Shown: positions 27,122-36,920 of the stretch, in pieces | Numbering within the stretch: position 1 is the first letter of the stretch | Layout of the letters: the number at the start of each line of letters is the position of its first letter | NCBI RefSeq assembly: GCF_004023665.1 | Contig: NZ_SAUF01000002.1 | Location: 434,001-498,000, forward strand | DNA: 64,000 nucleotides | Source: Afifella aestuarii | GTDB lineage: Bacteria; Pseudomonadota; Alphaproteobacteria; Rhizobiales; Afifellaceae | Direction: 5' to 3' | Program-made: the position numbers and the translations under genes | The notes under the pieces: model-generated | The model's database searches: none | Told to the model about the DNA's origin: nothing | What the model saw: only the letters and a program-made list of their open reading frames with translations

Positions 27122-27291
27122 GTTGACGGCAGGTCTCCTGACTTGCGGGTCATGATCGCGTCGCCGCCTTCCCGGTACCCTCGGGGCCAGTGGCATTGTG
27201 ACGAGCGATTCACCGCTCACAGTTGCGGGGACAGTCGCGGATTTGAGCATCGCCCGCACCGCGTTCCCTTTTGAGCCTCCAAAGAGGCACC
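27122..27291 (-). promoter_or_regulatory. Cobalamin (AdoCbl) riboswitch
   Basis: On the minus strand the leader carries the ordered B12-box elements: GGTGCC-like start with AAAAGGGAA near 27270, GCGACTGTCCCCGCAACTGTG near 27220-27240, GCCACTG near 27190, GGGAAGGC near 27170, and AAGTCAGGAGACCTGCC near 27127-27143. It precedes btuB by about 130 bases, where it would shut off expression when adenosylcobalamin is plentiful. Confidence 0.93.
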
Positions 27292-27760
27292 GTCGAAAGG
27301 ACGGGACCACGATCGCGACCGTCGCGTCAAGATGAATCGCAGGCGCATGGGCTTGATTGGAAGTCGCTTTCGCTTTTGGCGGCGGCGGATGAAGCTTGCC
27401 GATGGCGCCCAGCGGCGCGGCCTCCTGCGAGAATGGATGGCTCTGGGAGAGGGGCAAAAGGCCGCAGAGGCGGGGCGCACACGGGGCCTTCGCCGGGTTT
27501 CGTGGGGCTTCCCATAGGTCGGGCGGATAGATTGGGCCTCAGAGGTTGCGCCTGAGCGATCGGCAGAAAGTCCGCCTTGACGGTGTGCGCTGCGGTGCGC
27601 TTGAGGCGGGAAGGTGCTCAGGCCCTGCGCCCCTTGGGCGAGGTTTGCGCGCCTTCTGCGGCGCCGGCGAGGCAGGGCAGCTTAAGCGCTTGGGATGGGG
27701 AGGTCTCGACATGGTCATCGCAGCAGAACATTTGCGTGCTGAAACGGCGGGGAGCGCGCA
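27292..27760. other. Intergenic stretch, no gene seen
   Basis: This 469-base gap lies between the riboswitch (-) and the thioesterase gene (+). It must hold both promoters. Small open frames here have no family features and overlap one another; I see no RNA gene or repeat in it. Confidence 0.5.
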
Positions 27761-28555
27761 ATGAACGCGCCGGAGAAAAGCCCGGAGAACGTGTTGGGGC
27801 GTCCCGCCAACGGCTTTACCCGACTGATCGACTTCGTCTTTCCCGGCGACGCCAATCACCATGGCACGCTCTTCGGCGGCATCGGCCTTGCGCATATGGA
27901 CAAGGTCGCCTTCCTCGTCGCCTCGCGTTACGCGCATGTCGACTTCGTCACCGCGTCCTGCGAGCGCATCGATTTTCACGTCCCAGCGCATGTCGGGGAA
28001 ATCGTCGAGCTGACGGGAAAGGTCGTTCGCGTCGGCCGCCGTTCGCTCGGCGTCGAGGTCGATCTCTTCGCCGAGGCGCCGCTGTCCGGCGAACGGCGCC
28101 TGTCGACGCGGGGCATCTTCAATATGGTGGCTGCTGATACGCTGGAGCGATATGGCGGCGCGCTGCCACCCCTGTCGGACGAACCCGAGATGCCGGTGTC
28201 TGAAAGCGGCTCCTGCGAAATCGTCTTTCCCGATCAGACGAGCCATTACGGCAGCCTCTATGGCGGCCACGTCCTTGCCGCGATGGGCAAATCCGCGTTC
28301 GTCGCAGCGACCCGACATTGCCGAAAAATCGTCGTCATGGCCGCCTCGCAACGCGTCGATTTCATGGATCAGGTCGTCGCCGGCGAGATGATCGAGCTCA
28401 ACCCCTCGATCGTGGCGACCGGGCGCTCCTCGATGACCGTCGAGGTGACGATGATTGCCGAGGCGCTCCTGTCGGAAAACCGCCGGCTGTGCGGCAAGGG
28501 GACGTTCGTGATGGTCGCCGTCGACGAGGCCCACCGCCCGGTTGCGATCGCCTGA
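27761..28555 (+). CDS. Double-hotdog acyl-CoA thioesterase
   Basis: A 264-residue protein made of two hotdog domains in tandem. The first has NHHGTLFGGIGLAHMDKVAF (residues 32-51), the second SHYGSLYGGHVLAAMGKSAF (about 161-180); these are matching active-site regions of BFIT/YciA-type thioesterases that hydrolyse acyl-CoA to free acid and CoA. The first domain carries Asp in the catalytic helix where the second has Gly, which suggests that the domains form one pseudo-dimer with unequal sites. GGGGAG lies 6 bases before ATG 27761. It stands alone between the btu and nik loci. Confidence 0.87.
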   Translation: MNAPEKSPENVLGRPANGFTRLIDFVFPGDANHHGTLFGGIGLAHMDKVAFLVASRYAHVDFVTASCERIDFHVPAHVGEIVELTGKVVRVGRRSLGVEVDLFAEAPLSGERRLSTRGIFNMVAADTLERYGGALPPLSDEPEMPVSESGSCEIVFPDQTSHYGSLYGGHVLAAMGKSAFVAATRHCRKIVVMAASQRVDFMDQVVAGEMIELNPSIVATGRSSMTVEVTMIAEALLSENRRLCGKGTFVMVAVDEAHRPVAIA

Positions 28556-28889
28556 GCGCTTTTTGGGATTTAATGGGGGGCCGTCGGTCGGATGAAGCGA
28601 GGCGGGCGCGAGCCTCAGTCGTTTCACGGCGCCCGATCCACGAGCGCACCCTGCCGTCAATAGGCGACCACGAGGGGGATTCTCGTTCTTCAGCCCGCGA
28701 TCCGGGCGCAGATCTGGCGCTGCGGTCCTGGGCCTTTCGGGGCGCGGCGGGTCCGCATCACTTGGCGAGGCCTTTCATCCGCCCCCAATGCGATCGGTTG
28801 ACGGCAAACGGTTGCGGGCTCGTTTTTCGATCGGGTCGCGGCTATTCCTGGGCCATAGTGTCGGACAGACGGCGCCAATGGCGGGCGGT
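28556..28889. other. Intergenic stretch before nikR
   Basis: About 330 bases without a supported gene. It should hold the nikR promoter. I see no clear NikR-type GTATGA/TCATAC pair in it and no other structure. Confidence 0.45.
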
Positions 28890-29393
28890 ATGGAACGGAT
28901 CACCATCACTCTCGAAGAAGACCTCCTCAAGGAGATCGACGCTTTGAGCGAAGAGCGCGGCTATCAAAGCCGCTCCGAGGCGTTGCGCGACATGGCCCGC
29001 GAGGTTCTGGCGCGCGAGGCGACCGAATCGGGAGAGCCACTCGGCAACGACCAGCTCTGCTACGGCTCACTCACCTATGTGTACGATCACGCGATCCGCG
29101 ACCTGCCGAACCGGCTTACGGACAATCATCACGCGCATCATGCGCTGTCGATCGCCACGACGCATGTGCACATCAATGCACAGAACTGCCTCGAGGTGTC
29201 GCTTCTCGCCGGCACTGCGGGGGATTTGCGCAAATTTGCCGACAGTGTCAGCAGCCAGCGGGGCGTGCGCTACGGCAAACTCCACATCATCCCGCTGATC
29301 GGACGGCTGAGCGGCCCCCTGACGGGAGCCTTGGCGGCTGGAGGGGACGCTTCCCCGCATTCCGGCGGGTCTCACGATGACCACGAGCATTGA
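28890..29393 (+). CDS. nikR: Nickel-responsive regulator NikR
   Basis: A 167-residue ribbon-helix-helix repressor. Residues 1-30 (MERITITLEEDLLKEIDAL) form the DNA-binding ribbon and helix; the ACT-like nickel domain holds HHAHHALSIATTHVHIN and the Cys in QNCLEVSLLAG, giving the square-planar His3Cys nickel site of the family. The C-terminus is extended by about 30 residues and ends His/Asp-rich (HSGGSHDDHEH), which may bind extra metal. The start chosen (28890) matches the family N-terminus; ATG 28878 is also possible. It lies upstream of nikABCDE. Confidence 0.92.
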   Translation: MERITITLEEDLLKEIDALSEERGYQSRSEALRDMAREVLAREATESGEPLGNDQLCYGSLTYVYDHAIRDLPNRLTDNHHAHHALSIATTHVHINAQNCLEVSLLAGTAGDLRKFADSVSSQRGVRYGKLHIIPLIGRLSGPLTGALAAGGDASPHSGGSHDDHEH

Positions 29394-29542
29394 GCGGCCT
29401 TTTCGCCGCTAACACCATTCCGCCCACGTGAAGACTGAGATCGAAACGGCGGAGGGGGGAAGCCGCATGGGCGGTCGTTTGACCCTGCGAAACGCCATGC
29501 TTTTTTTCGGGGACCCGCAGGGCAGGGTCCCTGCCGGCGGGG

Positions 29543-29573
29543 TTGACACGTAGGGGAAGTATGAGGGTACTGA
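29543..29573 (+). promoter_or_regulatory. Probable nikA promoter
   Basis: TTGACA at 29543-29548 is a consensus -35 box. A weak -10 candidate (GGTACT/TACTGA) sits about 17-19 bases downstream. The NikR-type operator covers the spacer end and the -10, which fits repression by blocking RNA polymerase. Confidence 0.5.
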
Positions 29574-29586
29574 AATAGTTCATACT
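29558..29586. promoter_or_regulatory. NikR operator
   Basis: A perfect inverted repeat AGTATGA (29558-29564) and TCATACT (29580-29586) flanks a 15-base spacer, 24 bases before the nikA start. The half-sites equal the known NikR consensus GTATGA/TCATAC; the Escherichia coli spacer is 16 bases, one more than here. Confidence 0.85.
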
Positions 29587-29609
29587 CCGTCCTTTCTCCC
29601 CCAAGGCCG

Positions 29610-31190
29610 ATGTTTAAAACTCTCCGCGTGATCGCGTTCTGTGTGGGCGCAGCCCTTTCACTCGTGCCGCATGCGTCGGCCTCAGCCGGTGCGACCCTCA
29701 CCTTTTCGTGGCCGGTCAATGTCGGCTGGCTCAACCCGCATCTTTATTCCCCGAACCAGATGTTCGCGCAGAACATGGTCTACGAGCCGCTGGTGCGCTA
29801 CCGCGCCGACGGCACGCTGGAGCCGTGCCTGGCGCAATCCTGGCAATCTTCGGACGACGGCAAGACCTATACGTTCAAGCTGCGCAAAGGCGTGACCTTC
29901 TCCGACGGAGAGGTGTTCGATGCGGCGGCGGCCAAGGCCAATTTCGACGCCATTCTGGCCAATCGATCGCGCCACGCCTGGCTCGAGCTCGCCAACCAGA
30001 TCGTTTCCGTCGAGGCCGTCGACAGCGACACGCTCAAACTGACGCTGAAGGACAGCTATTACCCGCTGCTGCAGGAGCTCGCGCTGCCGCGTCCCTTCCG
30101 TTTCATCGCACCTTCCATGTTCAAGGACGGCGGCACGAAGGACGGCATTCTCGAGCCTATCGGAACCGGCCCCTGGAAGCTTCAGGAAACCCGCCTCGGC
30201 GAGCGGGACGTGTTCGTGCGAAACGACAGCTATTGGGGTGAAAAACCGGCTTACGAGAAAATCGTCGTGAAGGTGATCTCCGATCCGAACACGCGGGCGA
30301 TCGCCTTCGAGACCGGCGAGATCGATCTGATTTACGGCGTCGATGGGCCGATCACCCCCGATACCTTCGAGCGCTTTCGGCAGATGGGCATCTACACGAC
30401 GGAGCTCTCCGAGCCCTACGAAACCAAGATGCTGGCGCTCAACACCAATCGCGGCGCGACGCGCGACCTCGCCGTACGCAAGGCGATCAATCACGCCGTC
30501 GACAAGGACAAGATGATCTCCACGGTGCTGTACGATACGCAGCTCCGCGCCGACACGCTCTTCGCTCCCAACGTTCCCTATGCCGATATCGGCCTGAAGC
30601 CGTACCTCTTCGATCCGGAAGAGGCGAAAAGGCTGCTCGAAGAGGATGGCTGGCACGCCGAAAGCGACAGGGCGATCCGCGAGAAGGACGGCGAGCCCTT
30701 GGCGATCGAGCTCTGCTTTCCGGGAACGGATGCCGTAGCGAAATCCATGGCAGAAATCATCCAGGGCGATCTTCGCAAGGTCGGCATCGACGTCAAGCTG
30801 ACGGGCGAGGAAGAAAGCAGCATCTATGCGCGCCAGCGCGACGGCCGCTTCGGGATGATCTTCAACATGACCTGGGGCGCGCCCTACGATCCGCATGCGT
30901 TCGTGAGCTCCATGCGCATCCCCTCGCATGCCGATTACGAGGCGCAGCAAGGCCTCGCCGATAAGGCGAAGATCGACGCCGAAATCGGCGAGGTCCTCGT
31001 CTCGACGGATGAAAAAGCCCGCCAGGAGCTTTATCGCGACATCTTCACCCGCCTGCACGAAGAGGCCGTCTATCTGCCCCTGACCTATGTCACGGCGATT
31101 GCCGTGGCGAAGCCGGAAGTCGGCGACGTGCCTTTCGGCGCCTTGTCGAGCGAGATCCCCTTCGATCGTCTCAAGCCGCAGGAGAATTGA
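29610..31190 (+). CDS. nikA: Nickel ABC transporter substrate-binding protein
   Basis: Periplasmic nickel-chelate binding protein (family 5), 526 residues, near the 524 of Escherichia coli NikA. A signal peptide ends near residue 25 (ASASAG). Family features include [37 protein letters not shown] and [16 protein letters not shown]. First gene of nikABCDE, behind a NikR operator. Confidence 0.93.
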   Translation: MFKTLRVIAFCVGAALSLVPHASASAGATLTFSWPVNVGWLNPHLYSPNQMFAQNMVYEPLVRYRADGTLEPCLAQSWQSSDDGKTYTFKLRKGVTFSDGEVFDAAAAKANFDAILANRSRHAWLELANQIVSVEAVDSDTLKLTLKDSYYPLLQELALPRPFRFIAPSMFKDGGTKDGILEPIGTGPWKLQETRLGERDVFVRNDSYWGEKPAYEKIVVKVISDPNTRAIAFETGEIDLIYGVDGPITPDTFERFRQMGIYTTELSEPYETKMLALNTNRGATRDLAVRKAINHAVDKDKMISTVLYDTQLRADTLFAPNVPYADIGLKPYLFDPEEAKRLLEEDGWHAESDRAIREKDGEPLAIELCFPGTDAVAKSMAEIIQGDLRKVGIDVKLTGEEESSIYARQRDGRFGMIFNMTWGAPYDPHAFVSSMRIPSHADYEAQQGLADKAKIDAEIGEVLVSTDEKARQELYRDIFTRLHEEAVYLPLTYVTAIAVAKPEVGDVPFGALSSEIPFDRLKPQEN

Positions 31191-31195
31191 TCTCC

Positions 31196-32140
31196 ATGGC
31201 GGGTTTCATCCTGAAGCGGGTTCTGCTGCTTGTCCCGATGCTGTTCGGCGCCTCGCTCGTCATCTTCCTGCTCTTGAGGCTCGGGCCGAGCGATCCGGCG
31301 ATGGATTATCTGCGGCTTTCGAAAGTGCCGCCGACGCCCCAGGCGCTCGAAGACGTGCGCCAGATGCTGGGTCTCGATCAGCCGATTTTCGTTCAGTATT
31401 TCGACTGGTTGAACAACGCCTTGCACCTCGATTTCGGCGTCTCCTTCGCGACGCAGCGGCCGGTTCTGCCGGACCTTCTGCACTACCTGCCGGCGACGCT
31501 TCAGCTTGCCGGCGTGGCGCTCGCCCTGACCCTCGTCATCTCGATCCCCCTCGGCGTCTGGGCGGCGCGCTACCGCGAGCGCTGGCCCGACCAGGCCGTG
31601 AGGCTTCTCGCCTTCGTCGGCGTCTCGATGCCGAATTTCTGGCTCGGCTTCCTGCTGGTGCTCTTGTTTTCGGTGGAGCTCGGTTGGCTGCCGTCCATGG
31701 GCCGCGGCGGCGTCTCGCACATCGTCATGCCGGCCATCGCCATTTCCTTCATGTCGCTCGCGATCAACGCGCGCTTGCTGCGTGCGAGCATGCTGGAAGT
31801 CGCGGGCCAGAGGCATGTGCGCTACGCAAGGCTGCGGGGGCTTTCTGAGCGAAAGGTCGAGCGCTCCCACATCCTCCGCAACGCCTGGCTGCCGATCATC
31901 ACGGCGATCGGCATGCATATCGGCGAGATGCTCGGCGGCACCTTGATCATCGAGAGCATTTTCGGCTGGCCGGGTGTCGGGCGCTATGCCGTGTCCGCCG
32001 TCCTCAACCGGGATTATCCGGTCATCCAGTGCTTTACGCTGATGATGGTGGTGATTTTCGTCGTCTGCAATCTGATCGTCGACATCGTCTATGCCGTCGC
32101 CGATCCGCGCATCCGGCTGTCCTCCGAGGGCGTCAAATGA
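31196..32140 (+). CDS. nikB: Nickel ABC transporter permease
   Basis: Inner-membrane permease of 314 residues, the same length as Escherichia coli NikB. It opens with [19 protein letters not shown], has the DppB-type loops and a coupling segment [16 protein letters not shown], and ends with [25 protein letters not shown] 31196 is preferred over TTG 31187 because GGAGAA ends 9 bases before it. It overlaps nikC by 4 bases. Confidence 0.92.
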   Translation: MAGFILKRVLLLVPMLFGASLVIFLLLRLGPSDPAMDYLRLSKVPPTPQALEDVRQMLGLDQPIFVQYFDWLNNALHLDFGVSFATQRPVLPDLLHYLPATLQLAGVALALTLVISIPLGVWAARYRERWPDQAVRLLAFVGVSMPNFWLGFLLVLLFSVELGWLPSMGRGGVSHIVMPAIAISFMSLAINARLLRASMLEVAGQRHVRYARLRGLSERKVERSHILRNAWLPIITAIGMHIGEMLGGTLIIESIFGWPGVGRYAVSAVLNRDYPVIQCFTLMMVVIFVVCNLIVDIVYAVADPRIRLSSEGVK

Positions 32141-33003
32141 CCGACATGGCTCTTCCCATGAAGGCCGCGCGCTGGCGCGCCTGGGGCGGACGGACAACGG
32201 TGCGTCTCGCCCTCGCCATCGTCGTGGTGCTTGTCTTTGCGGCCGTCTTCGGCCCGTGGATTTCGCCTTACGATCCGAACCAGGTGGAGCTGGGCGACCG
32301 GCTGATGTCGCCGGACATGGCCCATTGGCTCGGAACCGACCATCTCGGCCGGGACATTCTTTCCAGGCTGATCGCGGGCACGCGCGTCTCGCTCGGATCG
32401 GTCGCGGTGTCGCTTGCCATCATCCTCGTCCTCGGCATCACGATCGGCGGGGCCTCCGGCTTCATCGGCGGCCGCATCGATCAGGTGATCATGCGCATCA
32501 CCGACGTTTTTCTGACGTTTCCGACGCTCGTCCTGGCGCTGTTCATGATCGGCATGCTGGGCACCGGTCTCGTCAATGTCGTCATCGCCATCGCGCTCTC
32601 GCATTGGGCCTGGTACGCGCGCATCGTCCGCGGCATCGTGCTGTCGCTGCGCCATCGCGAGTTCCTCATGGCCGCGCGCCTCGCCGGGGCGAGCCGCACG
32701 CGCAGCTTCGTCGAGCATCTTCTGCCGGCGACGCTGTCGCAGCTCCTCGTGCTCGCGACCTTGGATATCGGCCACATGATGCTGCACGTCGCGGGCCTGT
32801 CGTTTCTGGGCCTCGGCGTGACGGCACCCACCGCCGAATGGGGCGTGATGATCAGCGATGCCCGCCAGTTCGTGTGGACCGCGCCGATGCTGATCTTCTG
32901 GCCGGGATTTGCGCTTTTCATCAGCGTCATGGCCTTCAACATTCTGGGCGATGTCTTGCGCGACCGTCTCGATCCGCATTTGAGGGCCGAGCATTGTCAC
33001 TGA
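32137..33003 (+). CDS. nikC: Nickel ABC transporter permease
   Basis: Second permease, 288 residues, DppC-type. Marks are [21 protein letters not shown], the coupling loop [16 protein letters not shown] and [19 protein letters not shown]. It overlaps both nikB and nikD, so all five genes are likely coupled. Confidence 0.92.
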   Translation: MTDMALPMKAARWRAWGGRTTVRLALAIVVVLVFAAVFGPWISPYDPNQVELGDRLMSPDMAHWLGTDHLGRDILSRLIAGTRVSLGSVAVSLAIILVLGITIGGASGFIGGRIDQVIMRITDVFLTFPTLVLALFMIGMLGTGLVNVVIAIALSHWAWYARIVRGIVLSLRHREFLMAARLAGASRTRSFVEHLLPATLSQLLVLATLDIGHMMLHVAGLSFLGLGVTAPTAEWGVMISDARQFVWTAPMLIFWPGFALFISVMAFNILGDVLRDRLDPHLRAEHCH

Positions 33004-33785
33004 CACCGAAGCATTTCACGCTCGAAAATCTGACGATCGCGACCGGCGCCGAAAACTTCCACCTGCTCGTCGACGATCTCTCCTTGGAGATGACGCGCGG
33101 GCGTGTGCTTGCGCTCGTCGGCGCGAGCGGTTCCGGAAAGTCGCTGAGCTGCTCGGCGGCGCTCGGGGTTTTGCCGCCGGGCGTCGCACGGATCGGCGGG
33201 CGGATTTTGGTCGATGGCGAGGTTCGCCCCGCCGAGAGGTTGCGGGGGCGAACGGTCGCCACGATCATGCAGAACCCGCGCAGCGCCTTCAATCCGGTCA
33301 AGACCATGCGCGAGCATGTCATGGAGACGCTGACGGCGATCGGCCGATCGCGCCGCGATGCGGAGGGAAAGATCGAAGCCGCCTTGCGCGAGGTGGGGCT
33401 CGACGAGCCGGAGGCCGTTCTCGGCCTATACCCGTTCGAGATGAGCGGCGGGATGCTGCAGCGGATGATGATCGCCATCGCGCTTTTGAGCGAGGCGCCG
33501 TTTCTCGTCGCCGACGAGCCGACGACGGATCTCGACGTGGTCGTGCAGATGCGCATCCTCGCTCTGCTGGAAGGGCTCGTGCGCGAGCACGATCTCGGCG
33601 TTCTCCTCGTTACGCACGATATGGGCGTCGTCGCCCGGCTTGCCGACGATGTCGCCGTTCTCGACCATGGCCGCCTGGTCGAGACGGCCTCTGTCGATGA
33701 GATCTTCCACCGGCCGAAGCATCCCGTGACGCGCATGCTCGTCGGGGCGCATCTCGCGCGCTACGGAATGGAGCTGGCCGAATGA
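32994..33785 (+). CDS. nikD: Nickel ABC transporter ATP-binding protein
   Basis: ATPase of 263 residues (Escherichia coli NikD has 254). Walker [11 protein letters not shown]-loop [11 protein letters not shown], signature [15 protein letters not shown], Walker [11 protein letters not shown], switch VTHDMGVVA. The start is an internal TTG at 32994 with GAGGG 7 bases upstream; it overlaps nikC by 10 bases. No ATG is available near the N-terminus. Confidence 0.9.
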   Translation: MSLTPKHFTLENLTIATGAENFHLLVDDLSLEMTRGRVLALVGASGSGKSLSCSAALGVLPPGVARIGGRILVDGEVRPAERLRGRTVATIMQNPRSAFNPVKTMREHVMETLTAIGRSRRDAEGKIEAALREVGLDEPEAVLGLYPFEMSGGMLQRMMIAIALLSEAPFLVADEPTTDLDVVVQMRILALLEGLVREHDLGVLLVTHDMGVVARLADDVAVLDHGRLVETASVDEIFHRPKHPVTRMLVGAHLARYGMELAE

Positions 33786-34582
33786 GCCTTCTGCGCGCCG
33801 AGAATGTCGCAAAGCATTACCAGACCTACTCGCTCGTCGGGGCGAGTGCCTCGCGCATGGCGCTCGACGGGGTCTCGCTGTCGATCGAAGAAGGCGAGAC
33901 CGTCGGCCTTCTCGGGCGCAGCGGCTGCGGCAAGAGCACGCTCGCCCGTCTCTTGTGCGGGCTGGAGCAGCCCGGTCGCGGCCAGGTCTTCTACCGCGGC
34001 GATGATCTGCGGCATCTCACGCGGGCGCAAAGGCGCGCCTTTCGCCGCGACGTTCAGATGGTCTTTCAGGATTCCGTCAGTGCCGTCGATCCGCGCTTCG
34101 ACATGCGCGCCATCATCGCCGAGCCGCTTCGCCATCTGACGGATCTCGACGCGCGGGCCCGCGACGCACGCATCGGCGAATTGCTGGAGATGGTGGAGCT
34201 TCCGACCTCCATCGCCGGCATGCTGCCGTCACAAGTGAGCGGCGGGCAGTTGCAGCGCGTCTGCATCGCGCGTGCGCTGGCGCCGCGGCCGAAGCTGATC
34301 ATCCTCGACGAGGCCGTTTCCGACCTCGACGTCCATCTTCAGGCCTCGGCGATCGCGCTGCTTGCAAAACTCCAGGAAAGCGAGGGGATCGCCTATCTCT
34401 TCGTCACGCATGATCTGCGGCTGACGGAGAGATTTGCCGAACGCGTGGTCGTCATGGACGAGGGCCGGGTCGTCGAAGAAGTGCCGACCGGCTCGCTCGC
34501 CGCGCTCACGCATCCGGCGTCTCTGCTTCTGAAGGACGCCGTGCTGCCGCCTTTGCCGGAAAGGCGCGCCGCCGCGCAATGA
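33782..34582 (+). CDS. nikE: Nickel ABC transporter ATP-binding protein
   Basis: Second ATPase, 266 residues. Walker [12 protein letters not shown]-loop [12 protein letters not shown], signature [15 protein letters not shown], Walker [12 protein letters not shown]. The Q-loop run and the AVSDLD sequence are typical of NikE. It ends the operon; a strong hairpin follows. Confidence 0.92.
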   Translation: MSLLRAENVAKHYQTYSLVGASASRMALDGVSLSIEEGETVGLLGRSGCGKSTLARLLCGLEQPGRGQVFYRGDDLRHLTRAQRRAFRRDVQMVFQDSVSAVDPRFDMRAIIAEPLRHLTDLDARARDARIGELLEMVELPTSIAGMLPSQVSGGQLQRVCIARALAPRPKLIILDEAVSDLDVHLQASAIALLAKLQESEGIAYLFVTHDLRLTERFAERVVVMDEGRVVEEVPTGSLAALTHPASLLLKDAVLPPLPERRAAAQ

Positions 34583-34584
34583 CA

Positions 34585-34608
34585 GCCGGCCCGATCGAGC
34601 GGGCCGGC
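34585..34608. terminator. Hairpin after nikE
   Basis: Perfect 9-base stem GCCGGCCCG / CGGGCCGGC with loop ATCGAG, between nikE (+) and the oxidoreductase gene (-). It probably ends transcripts from both sides, though no long T-run is present. Confidence 0.7.
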
Positions 34609-34616
34609 CTCAACGC

Positions 34617-35750
34617 CTAATCTTCGATTTTCGTCCAGACGTTGCCGTCTCGGTCGGAGGCGAGGCAGGCGGCGACGAAGGCGAGGCCGCGCACGCCGTC
34701 ATCGGCGTTGGGGATGAATTCAGAGCCTGGCGGAGAGCGAAGCGCGTCGGCGGCGTCGCTGTAGATGTTGGCGAAAGCCTCCAGATAGCCTTCCGGATGG
34801 GCGGCCGGCACGCGGCTGCCGGCGATCGCGGCCGCGGTCGCGCCCGCCCCGTTGCGGCGCAGGAGCTGGCGCGGCTCGCCGAGACGCGTGAACCACAATT
34901 CCTCCGGCCGCTCCTGCCACCATTCGAGCCCGCCCTTGTCGCCATAGATGCGGATCGAGAGATTGTTGCCGTTGCCGGGCAGGACCTGGCTGGCCAGGAT
35001 CGCGCCCTTGGCGCCCGAGGCATAGCGCATCATGATCATCGCATCGTCGTCGACGGAGCGGCCGGAAACGAGGGAGGCAAGCTCGGCAAGGAGATGCGTC
35101 GGCTCTTCGCCGGCCACGAAGGCGGCCAGGTTGTAGGCATGCGTGCCGACATCGCCGATGGCGCCGCCCTGGCCGGCCTTGGCGGGATCGGTGCGCCAGA
35201 CCGCGCCTTCGGAGCCTGTGTTTTCGACGGCAGTGGCGAGCCAGTCCTGGAGATATTCGACCTCCACGCGGCGAAGGGTGCCGATTTCGCCCGCCGCCAC
35301 CATCTCGCGCGCCTGCCGCACCATCGGATAGCCGGTATAGGTGTGGGTGAGGACGAAGCTCTTGCCGGTCTCCTTTACGAGCGCGGCGAGCGTTCTCGCT
35401 TCCTCCAAAGTGGTCGTCATCGGCTTTTCGCAGATGACGTGGAAACCGGCTTCCAGCGCTGCCTTGGCGACCGGGAAATGCAGGAAGTTCGGCGTCACGA
35501 TCACGACGGCGTCGATCTTGTCGTCGCGCGCCGCTTCGGCTTCGAGCATCTCTTCGTAAGTGCCGTAGGCGCGCTCGGGCGCCAGCCTCAGCGTTTCGGC
35601 GAACTCCCGGCCGCGCGCCGGATCGCTGTCGAAGGCTCCGGCCACGAGCTCGAACCGATCGTCCATGCGCGCGGCGATGCGGTGGACCGGCCCGATGAGG
35701 GCGGTGGGGCCGCCGCCGACCATGCCGAGACGGATGCGGGGTTGGCTCAT
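34617..35750 (-). CDS. Gfo/Idh/MocA-family dehydrogenase
   Basis: NAD(P)-dependent sugar or inositol-type oxidoreductase, 377 residues. The Rossmann fold starts IRLGMVGGGPTALIG; the catalytic lysine is in the conserved VICEKPMTTTLEEAR, and GGAIGDVGTHAYNLAAF holds the Asp and His of the active site. It is the last gene of the sugar ABC operon, 10 bases after the isomerase/epimerase gene. Substrate is likely a sugar alcohol or oxidised sugar brought in by that importer. Confidence 0.88.
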   Translation of the reverse strand: MSQPRIRLGMVGGGPTALIGPVHRIAARMDDRFELVAGAFDSDPARGREFAETLRLAPERAYGTYEEMLEAEAARDDKIDAVVIVTPNFLHFPVAKAALEAGFHVICEKPMTTTLEEARTLAALVKETGKSFVLTHTYTGYPMVRQAREMVAAGEIGTLRRVEVEYLQDWLATAVENTGSEGAVWRTDPAKAGQGGAIGDVGTHAYNLAAFVAGEEPTHLLAELASLVSGRSVDDDAMIMMRYASGAKGAILASQVLPGNGNNLSIRIYGDKGGLEWWQERPEELWFTRLGEPRQLLRRNGAGATAAAIAGSRVPAAHPEGYLEAFANIYSDAADALRSPPGSEFIPNADDGVRGLAFVAACLASDRDGNVWTKIED

Positions 35751-35760
35751 AATATCGTCC

Positions 35761-36813
35761 TTATGTGAGGCCGAGCAGGCGGCGGTTGGTGGCCGCGTCG
35801 GCGCCGCTTTGGGCAAAATCGTCGAAGGCGTGCTCGGTGACGCGGATGATGTGGTCGCGGATGAAGGGGGCGCCTTCGCGGGCTCCGTCCTCGGGATGTT
35901 TCAAGGCACATTCCCATTCCAGAACCGCCCAGCCGTCGAAATCGTACTGGGCGAGCTTGGAGAAGATCGCCTTGAAATCGACCATGCCGTCGCCGAGCGA
36001 ACGGAAGCGGCCGGGCCGGTCGATCCAGCCCTGATAGCCGCCATAGACGCCGGAGCGCCCGTTCGGGCGAAGCTCGGCATCCTTCACGTGAAAGGCGCGC
36101 ACGCGCTCGTGATAGATGTCGAGGAAATCGAGATAATCGAGCGCCTGCAGCACGAAATGCGACGGGTCGTAGAGGATCGAGGCGCGCGGGTGATCGCCGA
36201 CTTCGGCGAGGAAGCGCTCGAAGGTCGCGCCGTCATGGAGATCTTCGCCCGGATGCAGCTCGTAGCAGAGATCGACGCCGGCCTCGTCATAGGCGTCGAG
36301 GATCGGCTTCCAGCGCCGGCCGAGTTCGGCAAAAGCCTCGTCGATGAGCCCCGCCGGGCGCTGCGGCCAGGGATAGATGAAGGGCCATGCGAGGGCGCCG
36401 GAGAAGGTGGCGTGGGCGGTCAGGCCGAGATTGACGGAGGCCTTTGCGGCCAGGCGCAATTGCTCGTCCGCCCATTCCCTGCGTGCTTGCGGGTTGCCGC
36501 GCACTTCTTCCGGCGCAAAGCCGTCGAAGAGTTCGTCATAGGCCGGATGGACGGCGATGAGCTGGCCCTGGATATGCGTGGAGAGCTCCGTGATCTCCAC
36601 GCCCTCCTCGGCAAGGCGCCCCTTCAGCTCGTCGGCATAGGTCTTCGAGGTCGCCGCTTTTTCAAGATCGAAGAGGCCCGCCGTCGTCGGCAGCTGCAGG
36701 CCGAGATAGCCGAGATCGGCAGCCCATCGCGCCATCGAGAAAAGGTCGTCGAAAGGCGGCTTGTCGCCGACGAATTGGGCGAGAAAGATCGCCGGTCCTC
36801 GCAGGGTCTTCAT
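35761..36813 (-). CDS. Sugar phosphate isomerase/epimerase
   Basis: Xylose-isomerase-like TIM barrel protein, 350 residues. Probable metal ligands are Glu and His in LCYELHPGED, Asp and His in ILYDPSHFVLQ, His in RAFHVKDAE and Glu in AVLEWECALKHP. Such proteins often pair with Gfo/Idh/MocA dehydrogenases and ribose-type ABC importers, as here. The specific sugar is not evident. Confidence 0.87.
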   Translation of the reverse strand: MKTLRGPAIFLAQFVGDKPPFDDLFSMARWAADLGYLGLQLPTTAGLFDLEKAATSKTYADELKGRLAEEGVEITELSTHIQGQLIAVHPAYDELFDGFAPEEVRGNPQARREWADEQLRLAAKASVNLGLTAHATFSGALAWPFIYPWPQRPAGLIDEAFAELGRRWKPILDAYDEAGVDLCYELHPGEDLHDGATFERFLAEVGDHPRASILYDPSHFVLQALDYLDFLDIYHERVRAFHVKDAELRPNGRSGVYGGYQGWIDRPGRFRSLGDGMVDFKAIFSKLAQYDFDGWAVLEWECALKHPEDGAREGAPFIRDHIIRVTEHAFDDFAQSGADAATNRRLLGLT

Positions 36814-36875
36814 CGTGGGCTCCCAGTCTTGGTGTCGGTTGCGGTCCGCCGTGAAAGCGGAGGCAAGGGCAGGGT

Positions 36876-36902
36876 GGGGCGGCCTCGTCGCAAGGCCGCC
36901 CC
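36876..36902 (-). terminator. Intercistronic hairpin after the sugar-binding protein gene
   Basis: Perfect 10-base stem GGGGCGGCCT / AGGCCGCCCC with a 7-base loop, in the 107-base gap between the binding-protein gene and the downstream isomerase gene. No T-run follows, so it more likely protects the binding-protein message or attenuates than ends all transcription. Confidence 0.6.
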
Positions 36903-36920
36903 GATGCGGCGTTCAAACGA

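Noticed and set aside
27332-27764. Small plus-strand frames before the thioesterase gene
   Set aside because: They overlap one another, have no domain, and the codon pattern is that of random GC-rich DNA.
29510-29531. GGGACCC/GGGTCCC hairpin as a terminator after nikR
   Set aside because: The T-run lies before the hairpin on the plus strand, and there is no minus-strand gene ending here; it does not fit an intrinsic terminator.
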